Positions 20,655-32,696 of a DNA stretch of 64,000 nucleotides are shown in pieces. Numbering within the stretch: position 1 is the stretch's first letter; each line of letters opens with the position of its first letter. The position numbers were made by a program, and so were the translations under genes. This DNA is from Agarophyton chilense (Eukaryota; Rhodophyta; Florideophyceae; Gracilariales; Gracilariaceae), in assembly GCA_030374765.1 (NCBI GenBank), contig JARGXX010000075.1:434001-498000 (forward strand), written 5' to 3'. The notes beneath the pieces are model-generated. The model made no database searches, had not been told where the DNA came from, and saw only the letters and a program-made list of their open reading frames with translations.

Positions 20655-20745
20655 GCTAGACTGCACACACACGACACACACGTGCAACACTGCACTAGAC
20701 ATAGTCCCGACCGGCGTCGCATCCGAGAGTAAAGAGAACGACTAC
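20655..20745 (+). repeat. Short direct repeat, probable Copia LTR remnant (left)
   Basis: About 91 bp starting GCTAGACTGCACACA and ending GACTAC, repeated with few differences at 32912-33002. The two copies bracket the Copia pol remnants and so look like the surviving part of its LTRs. The flanks on both sides differ, so the true LTR borders are not fixed. This copy begins 116 bp upstream of the FtsJ start codon. Confidence 0.55.
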
Positions 20746-21166
20746 TGGGACCCACGATACGCTGACTCCACTCCAATTTCTTCTCTTCTCGTCATCACAC
20801 CCTTTCTTCTCTCGATCTTCCTCCTTTCTTTAACACGTCCTGCGACTATTTACCGTCACTACGCACTTTTCTCTATTCCCCACATCAGCACGGCACCACA
20901 CAACAGTCTTCTAAAACGGAATCCTCAACCGCTCGATCAAACAGACTCAAACACCGTGAGCAGCTTAAAGCAAACAACTTTCATATACTTGAACTCTACA
21001 AAAAAGCTCCGATCACCAATGGTGACACACACATCCCTAAACATCGCACAACAAAATTCAAAACTCTAAACTACCACCACAAACCAAGACCATTCAACTG
21101 GAATTGACCTACCGCTACAAACGATCGGATGAGGGCTCTACAACAAGATACAAAGAAAGATGAAAC

Positions 21167-22382
21167 TTGCGACGCGACGGCATCCTCCCACATGTACACT
21201 TTGATCCAGACCACGTCAAAACGTACACCACTGAACGCCCCTCAAACAGATCCCTTATGTGTCTAGCTGCCGCTTTCCATTTTAAATTAGAACAGTTTCA
21301 CATATCATCTGCCTTCTTCCACGAAGGATATGAACACACCGCACCTGTATTCGTGCGATAAATATCGCACTTCGATGGTTCCTCCAAACACAAGGGCCGA
21401 GCAACAATCTTCAAAGAAAACTAGTGCGGTACTACTTCTGCCTCCCACATAAACTTCGAGGCATTAGCATCATTCCTGAAAAGCAAAGGCTACATTCAAA
21501 CTAACAGTGATCTCTGCCTCTTCCTTCGCCCCACATCGGGCGGCTCAATCATAATCAGCGTGACCATCGATGACTTCCTAGCGGCTGCTCCACACAAGTC
21601 CATGATAGATGATCTCTACGACACACTCCGGTCCACATACAAGATACGACGACTAGGGGCACCAAAACTCTTTCTCAATTCGCGCATTGAAAGATTCCCG
21701 AACGGCGCCATCCACATCTCCAAACCTCACACCATCCGTGCAATCCTCGAAAAACACAACCTTCTCCACTGTAATCCCTAGCCAACCCCATACATCGAAC
21801 CAAAACCCACAAATCCACCTGATCAATCTGTATCACTGCCACGGGAGAAAGCATTTGCATACCGCCAAATAATTGGAGAGCTTCGCTATATAGCTGTTTC
21901 CACAAGACCGGACATAGCCCACATTATAAGCCGCCTGGCTACGAACATGAATGCTTCAACACAAAAGAATTGGGGAAAACTCCGCTACTCCCTGAAATAC
22001 CTCAAAGTCACAATAAGACACGGAATTATGTACAAGCAGGCCCCCACTTCTACTCTTGTTTCATACGCAAACCCCAGTTTCGCAAATGCATCGGATCGCA
22101 AGTTATACTCTGGGATAGTACACCTCTTATCAAAAAGCCCAGTAATGTGGCAATCGACAAAGCAGAAGCCAGTCGATCTATCGACATGGAAAGCAGAGTA
22201 TCTTGCGGAGTCAGAGGCCTCTCAGCAAAATGTGTGGCTGCGTCGACTGCTGTGTGACATCGGCTACTCCCAGAAGTCCGCGACTCCACTACACATGGAC
22301 AATGATGCCACAATCTTGGTAGCAAACCAAACGGCCCCCACCAAGCACCGGAAGTATATCGACCTCCGCAGACATTACCTCC
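21167..22382 (+). pseudogene. Copia RT/RNase H remnant
   Basis: Encodes the Copia polymerase fingers (LEQFHISSAFFHEG), the region around the catalytic Asp pair (VTIDDF in place of the usual YVDD), the connection (GELRYIAVSTRPDIAH) and RNase H (LSTWKAEYLAESEA, then THRKYIDLRRHY-like residues). Ordering and wording are diagnostic for Ty1/copia. Fossil, broken in several places. The right end is the E2 insertion point. Confidence 0.75.
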
Positions 22383-23944
22383 TGTCGTAAAATCACCTCT
22401 GGGGTATGCTACTGTCTTGAAGCAGGAGCGTAGTGACGCTCAACCGTAGGGAACATGTTGACGCTCAACCTTAGCAGGTAGACGTAGTAAACCTCGATGG
22501 TAACAGGGCACCGTGAAAACCAGCAGGGGCAAACGGCGGGGCAACTAGCCTATGCCGTGTAGGTGAACGATGGTAGGCGTCGACGCGCGAGAAAGCCTGT
22601 GTGGTAGTTGAGAAACAATGAACCAAAAGGTATAGTCGTGACCCAAGTGATGCCTGTCTTTATCAGATTGGGATGGGGGAGGTGCAGTTCCCTATATGCA
22701 GTGGACTGCACTCTCCAGATCACCCGGGAGGTGCCAGCAAGGCACGGACTCTGTGGAGCAAAACCCGGCGACGGGAAGTGCTCTCAAGGTGTTCGAAGCC
22801 TTGCTCCCTGGGGGAGGCAGACTCAGAGACAGAGCCCTCCGTTCCACCCGTAGTGTGGGGTGTAACTCCCACGGGGGATTCCGGCAGTACCGACGGAGGT
22901 GAGGGGTAGAAACCGTTGGGTCGGGAATGGGTATGGGTATCCCAAAGAATGGGGGAAAATCCGGCGAAGAGGAAAAACGGGGCGAGGGTCGGGCACTAAC
23001 AGGCACCGGACCCGAGAACCAGAAAAGGGGCGAAACAACAAAAGAAACCCAATACAGGGGCGAAAACCTGTCCTCGAAAGGAAACACAAAAAGCACGCAA
23101 CAAGTAAGCAGAACCCCCACGGGGTATCGTGCACGCAGGTCGTCTGAGCGGTCCCAAGGGGGTGGTTGCACGGAACCCAAACGTGGGCGCCCTCCAAGTG
23201 GAGTCGTGTCCCTACGCAGGCGTTGCTAACCAGAGCCCGTTCCGGGTTGTAAGGCCGAAACGATGGCGACGAAGAACCTCTAAAGGTATCGAAGACCAAC
23301 CTTGGTTACCATTTACTCTGAGCTTCGGACTGTCAGATCTCGTATCCCTAAGTAGGGCCCACTAACTAAACTCTACTAGTTACAGCAGTGCACACCTGCT
23401 CAGGGCCATACACGTGGAGATCCCACTGTCAGGGCCCAAAAGTCCAACGTTCTAACAAATATCCGAGAATCGGTGCCAAAATTAAGCCACGTGTATCACG
23501 GGGCCAATCCAACCATGGGCCATCCGAATCTTCACGTCATAGGCGAACTCTAACCAGAAAACAGTGCCACCTCAGCACACTTTAGAGGGGATCATAGTCA
23601 TAACCCTCGGAGGGTTCAACCCTCATTCTATGAGTTGCATCTTCAAGTATCCCCTAACTGGGCGTTGCTCTACAGACTCTGACCTAGTGTCAGAGACCTG
23701 GCCAGCACTGGCTACAGTGCCAGGTGGCCACTCCACTACTGTACTAAAAAATTTATAATTACAATTACAAGTACTAACAATTACTCAAGCAGGAGGTACA
23801 TGTCAACACTACATGTGGCTGACAACACCTAGATGGTAGCTCGCCCGGAGCTGCATGGCCGATGATCCCTCGCATCCATCACCTACAAGGTCAGTGTAGT
23901 ATATTGACAACCTCAAAGGTCAGCCCTTTTGCCACTATACGAAA
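22383..23944 (-). repeat. 3' LTR of E2 (left), containing a solo LTR
   Basis: Matches 32064-32696 over its whole length except for a 923-bp insertion plus a 5-bp duplication. It begins TGTCGTA on the plus strand and ends TACGAAA, a slightly decayed TACGACA. Confidence 0.85.
22752..23674. mobile_element. Solo LTR inserted in the E2 LTR
   Basis: 923 bp absent from the other E2 LTR. It begins TGTGGAGCAAAACCC and ends GGGCGTTGCTCTACA, imperfect inverted ends of the TG...CA type. It is flanked by an exact 5-bp duplication GACTC (22747-22751 and 23675-23679), present once in the right LTR. There is no coding content. This is what is left when an LTR element loses its interior by LTR-LTR recombination. 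Its family is unknown, and orientation is not determined. Confidence 0.72.
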
Positions 23945-23955
23945 GACCCCCTTCC
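23945..23955 (-). promoter_or_regulatory. Polypurine tract of E2
   Basis: On the minus strand GGAAGGGGGTC lies directly before the 3' LTR, at the family's usual place for plus-strand priming. Confidence 0.6.
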
Positions 23956-23959
23956 TACC

Positions 23960-25183
23960 CGTGAGGCACGCCCCGTGTCTCCTTCCATCAAACCATGGAG
24001 TTGTAGCGAGCGACAGCGGCGCGGGCATCGGAGTGGTGTCTGTGCGCGACGCGCGATCCCTTGAGATTCAGAACTTGGCGACAGTATCGGTTGGGGAGGG
24101 CGCGCGACGACGTCGGCGCACGAATTGACCGTGTTGGTTGCCATCCTGGCTCTGGAGGCCGCCCGTTACTGTATCGATTGGGATGGTCACAATCCCGACT
24201 CTGACATATACTGAGATGGTGTCCAACCTGTAGGTCGCATCTTCTTCTTACCTCCGAGGGTTGCCCAGGATATTTTCCGGTTTGGTTACGAGAACATCGT
24301 TGAGGGGACCGAGTATACCGTGAAGGATTTGGACTCGTATCTCGAGCAGATCAAGAATTACCATTGGGATTCCCATCAAGGTTGGGAGGCTTTCGATCCC
24401 GCAACTTGGGAGATTGTGCCTCGCCACGCCCAGTATTATCCCGGGCAGCCTCCTGTTTATGGAGCTCCCGCGAGCCCCGAACCTTATCACGGTACTGTGG
24501 AGACACCAATTGGTCGTTATGCTGGTCCCTTCCCGTCCGATCCGTTACCTCAAGGTCGTAAGTCGCCTATCCCTACGGGTGTGACTCCTACTTAACCGGG
24601 CTTCTCGCGGGTTGCTGGTCCGGTTCGACCTCTGTTGGCGGGTATTGCTCGTCCTCCGCCTCAACCTATGATGGATTCTTTGGCCGTGGTCGGCTTGCTG
24701 GCTCGAATTCGCCAGTCTTGCGTCACCAACTTTCAGAGGGCTGGGCCTACCTCCGTGGTTGCTGCATGAACGCTCTTTGAAGGTTTGCTGCCGCGCCATG
24801 CGCAATACATGAAGGCGCTGAACCAACTTGGTGAGTTCCGGAATCAGTTCCAGTTGGACATGTACCAACTGGCCACCCGTCAGGTTGCCAATCTGGCAAG
24901 CATCTATGCTGCTGCGCCATCTGATCCTTTGACAGATCCCCTTCTAGGTGCTAACTCGAACCCTGTGGTTTTGCAACCCGCTCCGGCGGGTCCTTTCGTT
25001 CATCCTCTTTTGGTTTCGACTCCTCTCCCCCGTGTCGGGGCTACCGCTCCTTCGCTACCTCGTAGGTCAATGGCTCCTAGCATTTCTGCAAGTTTACCTG
25101 CGTGGGTAGTCAATAACACGGGTCCTCCTGATCCCACTGCCCCTAAGCCAAAAGGTCCTTCCACTCCCGGATTCTGGGGCTAG
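23960..25183 (+). pseudogene. Antisense accessory region of E2
   Basis: Coding-like region on the strand opposite to E2 gag-pol, between the chromodomain and the 3' LTR, as in E1. The part near 24236-24440 (RIFFLPPRVAQDIFRFG, ENIVEGTEYTVKDLDSYLEQ, FDPATWEIVPRHAQYY) resembles residues 351-442 of the E1 antisense protein. The part from about 24780 is helical (LDMYQLATRQVANLASIYAA), then Pro-rich to the stop at 25181-25183. It is shorter than the E1 version and broken in a few places. Function unknown. Confidence 0.55.
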
Positions 25184-25429
25184 ACTTTCTGTCGCTTCAC
25201 CTTTGAGGTTCTTGTGGCGGCCGCCTGCCACTTGACTTCCTCAGTGTTTCCTTCTTAAAGTAAATTGTTGTCTCTTCTTGTCTCCTCTACTGTTACATTT
25301 GGTTGTTCTTTCGTGCCCTCCCTTGTAGGTAATCTGACACGCATATGCGTCCACCTTCTGCGGAAAACGACGTCTTTTATCCCCCTTCCTTAGGCCTAAG
25401 TACCACGAAGGTAAAAGGTTAGCCGTCTG

Positions 25430-28400
25430 CAGGCATCGGCTGCTTGCGACGGCGCAAATACCTGATACGGAAGTGTGGGGTAATGCGGCTGGGGGTTCGA
25501 GGGTGTCCCCTTCTGGGCCCCAGCCGTACCCCCCGATGGTGTACTTCAGACCATTTTAGGTTCGCGTGTGGCCCACCAGACGGTCAACGGGAAATTCTTC
25601 TGAGTTTTGGTCCTGATCTTTCGGGGGAACGTTACCTCGAGGGTTCATATGTTCCGAGTCGGGAGCTTCGTGTGTGAGAGCCGGGTCGGGAGCTCCGCCT
25701 GTTACCGTGTGAGGTTTCATTTCCGTCCCTGTTAGAGGGTTGTAATCCGGATCATCCCGTTGTAGTTCATCATTCACCTCAATTGGGGTGGGGTCCTCCG
25801 AGGGTCGAGTGCGCAGAGCTACAGCTCTGGGCTCTTGGGCTGAGGTGCCTGCCTCAATGCTATGTTGAACCGTTTCAGGTGCTACCCTGTCAATAGATAT
25901 CGTATTCGGTATTCCATCTTGTTCAACCGTAACGGTGTGGTCTGATGCGGTCAATACCGTATAAGGTCCCACTGATTTGGGTAGAAGCTTCGAATTGATA
26001 TCTGTATCAATAGATTCATCGTCCGCTTCATCACCCGGTCGTGGTCTTTTACCTGAAGGTGGGTTGTCTATGTAGACATATTGTCCCGAAGATAAGGAGA
26101 CCACTTTGGTTACCCTACGGTCTTAGTCGGCCTTGTACGCTTCTGGGCTGCAGTGAGGCGGCTCTCTGCATGATTGAGAGCCCTCCTCAACCTCACAATG
26201 GTAGTTCGTTTGACTTGGGCAGGGGTCAGTGCACCAGCTGCAGTGCTGGCGGTATGATCTCCCTGCACTACAATACCTGGGGGGTGTCGCGAAAGAACCA
26301 AATCAAAGGGATTGGTCTGCGTTGACCGGTGTACCTGAAGGTTATAGGAGTAGGTGAGCGGTTGCACCAGCTCATCTCACCCAGTTTGGTGCTCTTCCGT
26401 ATAGTGTCGTAGCCTTGATACCAATGTGTGGTTAAAGCGCTCGACCTGTCCGTTCATCTGCGGTGGTAGGCAGTAGTGAAATAGTCCTTGATACCCAAGA
26501 GGTTACAGACTGCTTCGAAGAACTTCGATTCCAAGTTTGAACCATTATCGGTAAGTAGGTACAGTGGTGCACCATACGGGTAGACCCAATTGTTGAGGAA
26601 CGCCATCGCCAGCGTTGTTGAATTCGTCTCCTTTAAAGGTATCGCTCTCGTGAGCTTCAAGATCATGTCGGTGATCACTAGAATGTGCTGATACTCATTC
26701 TTGGTCTTGGGAAGTGGTCCTAGAAGGTCTATCGCAACAAACTCCAGTGGACCCGCTGCTGGAAACAGCTTGAGATACTTTCGATGCTTTCGAATACCAC
26801 CGCGGGTACGAACATAAGATTGGCATTGACTTACAAAGGTATAGACATCATGGGCCATATGAGGCCAATAGAACTGGTGCTTCAAGTTGTAATACATCCT
26901 GATCGCACCGGGGTGTCCCGATAGTCGCGAGTAGTGCGCGAGATACAAGACTCTCGGGCGCAGCGCCTTCTCAACGACCTTTTGAAGGCTACCATCCAAG
27001 GTTGACCTTATCACGATGTACCCATTGTGGTCCACATCCAAGGGTGATCCTTTGAAACCAATTTGGTCAGCCAGGGTTCTGCAATACGCATCTTGGGTTT
27101 GCTCTCGTAGACATTCCTCTCGGGTTACGGGCATGACGTTCGTTTCCTCTAGGGTCAGTATCTGAGTTGCCATGTCAGTGTTCCGCAAGGCATCTTCTTC
27201 ATGGAAGTCCCAACATCCTTCTAGGTGTTGGCCGGTACCATTTTTATTTGATGACACCACAAAGCAAGGGATATCATCGTCCACAGGTTCTGTCTCTAGC
27301 CCTGAGGTGTTTAAGCGTGACATATCATCAGCTATGTTGTGCTTGATACCTGGACGGTACTGTACGTCGTATTCAAACTCCGACAGTCTCAACCTCCAAC
27401 AGGCAAGTCTACCAGACGCATCTGCGAGTCTGAGGATCCACCTTAAGGCGTTGTGGTCCGTGCGCAACGTAAAGCGCTCACCATAAAGGTATGGACGGAG
27501 CATCAACATTCTCCAGACTACTGCTAGACATTCCTTCTCGGTTACCGTGTAGTTCTGCTCCGCCTCATTCATAGTGCGGCTCCAGTACCCTATAGGTAAT
27601 TTGTCTCCGTTGTGCTGCTCCAGCATGAGACAATAACCAATTTGGGCATGGGATGCATCTGTATCCAGCGTGTACGGTAGACCTGTTTTCGGTAACGCTA
27701 AGATTGGCGGCGACAACAGCGCTCGTTTCAATTCCTCAAAGGTGTCCATTTCTTCGTTCGATAGATTCTCAAACCGTTTAACTTCACCTTTCTGGAGCTT
27801 CTTGTTGAGGGGAGCGGCTATTTTCGCGAATCCCTTCACGAAGCGACGATAGACGTTACATAAACGAATAAATGATTGTACGTCTGTCTAGGATCGTGGC
27901 AACTTGATCTCCTGTACGTCTCTAATGTTGCTCAGCGCAACCTCTAGGGTACCAGGGCCTATGATGTGGCCCAAGTAGTCCACCGTTCTGGTAAAGAAGA
28001 CGCATTTGTGTAGCTTCAGCGTCACCACCGCCTCAGCTAGGACGGTCAGTACGGTGCGTACGTGAGCAAAATGCTCTTCTACCGATCTGGAATAGATGAT
28101 TACATCATCGATGTATACCAAGGCAGTTGTCCATTTAACCTTCGAAAGGATGATGTCCAGCGCCCAGCGCCCTTTGAAAGGTGGCTGGAGCATTGCGCAA
28201 CCCGAATGGCATCCACGTGAAGCGAAACAAACCTGCATGGCACGTGAAGGTCTTTTTGTCTCGATCTTCTTCATCTACAGGTACCTGCCAATAACCGCAA
28301 TTGGCATCCAACGTGGTAAATATCTGTGCATCTCCCAAGGAGTCGATGCACGCATCCATTCTAGGTATCGGGTACGAATCCGTGACGGTCACACTATTGA

Positions 28401-29709
28401 GCCTCCTGTAGTCCACACAGAACCTAATACGGTTATCCCCTTTCTTCTGAACCAGAACCACGGGACTAGCCCAATCTGAGTTGGCTGGTTCAATTACACC
28501 TTCTTGGAGCATTCGCTCCACTTCTTTGAGTTCTACTTCTCTCGCCTTCAGACCTGCACGGTATGGTTGCTGATAAATCGGCTTCGAGTCGGGGAGGAGC
28601 TCGATGAGATGCTGTCTGGCCTTAATTTGGCCCAGATGGCCTGACCACATGGTTTCAAACTCCTCCAGAAGGTCCAGAATACGGCCTCGCAGTTCGCCGT
28701 TATCTTCACTGATCTGGAATGTATCTTGCCATTGCTTCTCAGGGTCGGTTTCTTTTTCTTTGTCTACCGATGCCTTATCGGTTAGCTTTGCTTCCAAGTT
28801 GGTCTTTATCGATACCTTTGTGGTTGTGGACGCATTTGCGCACCCCCCCTCCTTATTGAAGGCAACCTCGCCGAGATCAGTCTGAGCTACGGTGAAGACC
28901 TCTTGTGGTGCCGGTAGTGCGATGCCAGCATTGGTATTTTTGGGCAACTTCACGTCGTGACTGCTGAAGTTACTGAGACACACCTTAAAGGGTTGCTTTG
29001 GGATGTTGTCGACAGTCTCGTTGGCCATCAAGGTGAGGTGTCGATGTGCTAACCTCGGATGGTTTTCTAGTATGACCAGCCCGTGGTTCGCACACGACAC
29101 CGGTACCAATATTTGGTGCATTGGCGGGAGAACAACCTCTTCGGTAATGCGCACTTTTTAGGAGACCGTTTCGGTGGATATCCTCTTCCTCTGTTTGACG
29201 AACCATCCCCGTTTGGTTTCCGTATTACATAAAATGGAAATTCGTCCCCCGTGACGTAGGGCGACGGTATGGGAACCAGGAAGGATTGCTTGGACATGTC
29301 TGTCAATGAAGTTCGTCCCTAGTACGCAGTCTGTTTGTAAACGGTCGACAACAAAGAATTGCAGTCTTACCGTGAGGTTTCCGAGCTGCACCACAGTGGT
29401 GAGCATACCTCGAAGGTTTAATGGGAGCTCATTTGCATCCACCAGCGAGTTGTTGTCGGGAGGTCGGCTCAAGTTCCGAAGTACCGCCTCAGGTATGACG
29501 CGGGAGTTCAGGACGTTTGGGCTGGCCCCCGTATCCAGCACGCAGGTGACCGTAACCGCAAGGCGATCGGAGAAACACATTGAAGCACGTACTTTATAGT
29601 TGTTGTACTTCATATGACAAACCGGACCTGGATGTGACGTGTTCTCTTCCACCTTCAAGGTTCTGGGTATCGATTGGCCTTCCGATTGCAGGTTGGGCTC
29701 GGCCATCAC
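25430..29709 (-). pseudogene. E2 pol region with chromodomain
   Basis: Ty3/gypsy pol in minus orientation. A protease site VLDTGASPN lies near 29520. Reverse transcriptase covers about 28610-27990, with FCVDYRRLNSVT, MPFGLRNAPATFQRAL and YIDDVIIYS. RNase H (TLDTDASHAQIGY...) covers about 27690-27310. The integrase HHCC finger (YLAHYSRLSGHPGA) lies near 26950-26820, with the core (FVAIDLLGPLPKT, LLTDNGSNLES) down to about 26460. A chromodomain lies near 25600-25430 (PVDRLVGHTR, YGWGPEGDTLEPPAALP). Broken in several places; fossil. Confidence 0.9.
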
Positions 29710-31916
29710 GCAAATCGTTCGGTGTTTTCCTCTTGTGCGGGAGGGGTTGAGTCCAAGTTTGGTGTTTCCTCAATGGTATTGACCGGTACCGGTGTACGGG
29801 GTTGGAACCTATTGGGTCCTTGCGTTAAAGACCCATAGAGGGGTTGGTGATTCGGCATTCGAGCCTGAATCAATTGGTCTTTCATCCCTGGAGGTAAGTT
29901 AGCGCACTTGTTTGCCAAATGGTCTGTCACGAGACAAAACCAGCAAACGAGGCGTCCAGTTTGGGGGTCTCGCGTTACCATTGAGGGGGGCTTCGAAACC
30001 TGGTTGGTAGGAGCAAGGCCGTAGGATGTGGGTGGCGAGTTATGGGAGCTCGCTCCCGGCATCCTATCCGAGCTCACCACACTTGGCGGCGATTGTTCCG
30101 AGTTTGGTGTACTCGTTGACGACCAATTTCCTACCGTCGAAGGTTTCGAGAACCGCCCCTGGGTCGCTACCAAGTGGATAGCGGTCCCTGTAGGTACTTC
30201 GAGGTGCGAGCTACCCTCTGAGTTTGTGGTATCTTCAATTTCCGAGACCGACCTTTTCGGTTTATCTTTCGAGGTTGGAGGCACGGCTGGTCTCTTTCCC
30301 AGCCAAAGGGTATCTCCAAGGCCCTGGGAGTATCGAGCCAGCCCATTGTACTCTACCTTTCGGTTAGTGGCCAGGTAGTTGCGTACCTGGGACCGGATCG
30401 CTTTGTCGACATTGTCGGCAAAAAGCGACTTTAACCTAGAGGTAGTGATCACATTACCACATCGGGTTGCCAGATTCCACAGCGCGAGCGAAAGTTCCGA
30501 TTCGGATTGCCCAGACCTTTGATGGTAGGCGAGGACTTCCGAATAAGCCTCTTGGATAACCTCATCGGTAGCGTATGTTTCCAAAAGGAAACAGACCTCT
30601 TCTGGGTATGACTCCAACATCTCTGTGCCATCCTCATCCATCGCTAAGGTATTGCCGCGGAGCCTACCCTGCAGCAAGTATTATGCTTGCTCTTTCAGGT
30701 AAAACTGAAATAGCCACATAGCAGCGCCCTCGGAAAAACCATTTTGGTCACATGCAAGTTTGAACTTCTGTAGAAACTCAATCACCGCAATAGGATCCGT
30801 ACCTGTTAAGGTTGTGTCACCCATTTGGAAGCTGAGCTTCTTGTGCTGCTTAATAATCTTCTGAGCAACCTCTTGGGTATATTTAGAAGACTTGTTGATT
30901 AACCGATAAGTCCTGTAATCAACCGCTTTGGTGAACATATCGTTCAACGGTTGGTGCACCTGCAGGTCCATTTCGGTGTCCGACTCAGAGCCGGGCGACT
31001 CATTGTATCGCTTTTTACCATTTCGATTCTTTTTCGACGATTTCTTCGTCGACCTGTTCGGTTTCTTCTTCTTTTTACCTTTACGGTCATCATCCGACGA
31101 TGAACTCGTATCGGAACTGGAGTCTGACGAGTCGGGGTCTGAATCATCCTCTCGATTATTTCCCCTCTTCGTCCTCCACTCCTTCCCTTTTCTTTTTCTT
31201 TGTCGCTCATCCAACGAGTCCGACGAATCGTCCTTGGGACCACCTCCATGGGTATTCTTTTGAACGAAACCAGTAATTGGTGGCAGATAAATATCTTCAG
31301 GATCTACCTTCCCCGGGACCTCTTGACTCTGCCTTGGCCCTCGTAGGTACTCTCTATCAGTAGATAAGTGTTTGGAATGGGTGGAATGACCCATTCGGAA
31401 CCCTTGTGGTATGCGCTTTGCGATGTTCACCTGTGTAGGTCGGCATGCTGCGAATCCCTCGGAAACCCAAAGGTCCTGCACAGCGCGGTAAACATGCTCC
31501 CTAGCATCTGTAAAGAGATACTGTTTCCCCATTTCAGGTATCCTGTCAGATAGCTCTTGAGCTGCTCGGTCAACCACAACACGGGTAAATGCATCGATGT
31601 CCATTGAGGGCGGAACCATCCGGGTATCCGACTTCTCCTTTAAGGTAAATGCATCCTCGACCGCGAGGGTGACGAGTTCTTTCGCTCCCTCTTCGAGTTG
31701 AGGCCATAGCTCCTCCGCTTCAACCTCAATTAATAATTCCCTTTCAGGTTCCGTTGCCATAGGCGGCGGACTATGTACCTTTCCGGTTTTGTCCTGAGAG
31801 TGCCGGAGCAGCTCCTTGGTGTTTTCCAGAGTCGGTTGAGCCGATTGGGCTCCTTTAAGACCTTTATGGCTTGGCGGGGCGCTTGCACCACGCGTATTCC
31901 TTTTAGGTCGTTCCAT
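29706..31916 (-). pseudogene. E2 gag region
   Basis: Gag-type region upstream of protease in E2 sense. It has a basic N-terminus, an acidic helical stretch, then a long Lys/Ser/Asp-rich low-complexity tract near 31200-30970, like that of E1 gag. A capsid-like helical part (YRTYRLINKSSKYTQEVAQ, then FLQKFKLACDQNGFSEG) follows. A CCHC zinc knuckle (CWFCLVTDHLANKC) lies near 29945-29905. The capsid part resembles E3 gag (FFRKACNQNGVHEGAALYLF), so the two are related. One or more interruptions; fossil. Confidence 0.82.
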
Positions 31917-32040
31917 TTGTGATCAATAGTGGTATCCTGTATTGCTTTGCGGGATTTCCTGAAACCAAATAGGTGTACGAGCGTCCAATCCTTCTCGGGA
32001 TCTCGTGTGAACCCTGAAGGTACGACGAAACCTAAAAATA

Positions 32041-32060
32041 CTCTCTGAGTCGGGAGACCA
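32041..32060 (-). promoter_or_regulatory. Primer-binding site of E2
   Basis: On the minus strand TGGTCTCCCGACTCAGAGAG begins three bases after the 5' LTR. It shares TGGTCTCyCsACT with E1 and E3. Confidence 0.7.
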
Positions 32061-32063
32061 AAA

Positions 32064-32696
32064 TGCGTACAATCACCTCTGGGGTATGCTACTGTCGTGT
32101 CTCGGGAGCGTAGTGACGCTCAACCGTAGGGAGCGTGTTGACGCTCCACCTTAGCAGGTAGACGTAGTAAACCTCGATGGTAACAGGGCACCGTGAAAAC
32201 CAGCAGGGGCAAACGGCGGGGCAACTAGCCTATGCCATGTAGGTGAACGATGGTAGGCGTCGACGCGCGAGAAAGCCTGTGTGGTAGTTGAGAAACAATG
32301 AACCAAAAGGTATAGTCGTGACCCAAGTGATGCCTGTCTTTATCAGATTAGGATGGGGGAGGTGCAGTACCCTATATGCAGTGGACTGCACTCTCCAGAT
32401 CACCCGGGAGGTGCCAGAAAGGCACGGACTCTGACCTAGTGTCAGAGACCTGGCCAACACTGGCTACAGTGCCAGGTGGCCACTCAACTACTGTACTAAA
32501 ATACATTTAATTACAATTACTATAACTAACAATTACTCAACCAGAAGGTACATATCAACACTACACGTGGCTGACAACAACTAGATGGTAGCTCGCCCGG
32601 AGCTGCATGGCCGATGATCCCTCGCATCCATCACCTACAAGGTCAGTGTAGTATATTGACAACCTCAAAGGTCAGCCCTTCTGCCACTATACGACA
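32064..32696 (-). repeat. 5' LTR of E2 (right)
   Basis: 633 bp, matching 22383-23944 once the inserted solo LTR is set aside. On the plus strand it begins TGCGTACAATCACC and ends TATACGACA. About 5% mismatch to the other LTR by eye. Confidence 0.87.

Larger units (their letters stand above)
22383..32696 (-). mobile_element. Ty3/gypsy (chromovirus-like) LTR element E2
   Basis: Minus-strand element of about 10.3 kb inserted into the Copia relic. The outer ends form the inverted repeat TGTCGTA...TACGACA, with a near target duplication CCTCC/CTTCC. The LTRs are 633 bp (right, 5') and 634 bp (left, 3', after excluding a solo LTR inserted in it). They differ by about 5%, so E2 is older than E1 and younger than E3. 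Internal order in its own sense: PBS, gag, protease, RT, RNase H, integrase, chromodomain, antisense ORF region, polypurine tract. It is a fossil with several breaks. Confidence 0.9.

Noticed and set aside
22692-23299. Long overlapping minus-strand ORFs (162 and 158 codons) in the E2 left LTR
   Set aside because: They lie inside the solo LTR, are Pro/Ser/Phe-rich in several frames at once and have no motif. Read as non-coding LTR sequence.
22754-23681. A 928-bp deletion in the right E2 LTR by recombination between GACTCTG repeats
   Set aside because: The extra segment has TG...CA ends with inverted similarity and an exact 5-bp duplication, which an insertion explains better. The alternative is not fully excluded.
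30928-31263. Phe/Ser-rich 111-codon plus-strand ORF
   Set aside because: It is the complement of the Lys/Ser/Asp-rich tract of E2 gag, so its composition is explained.
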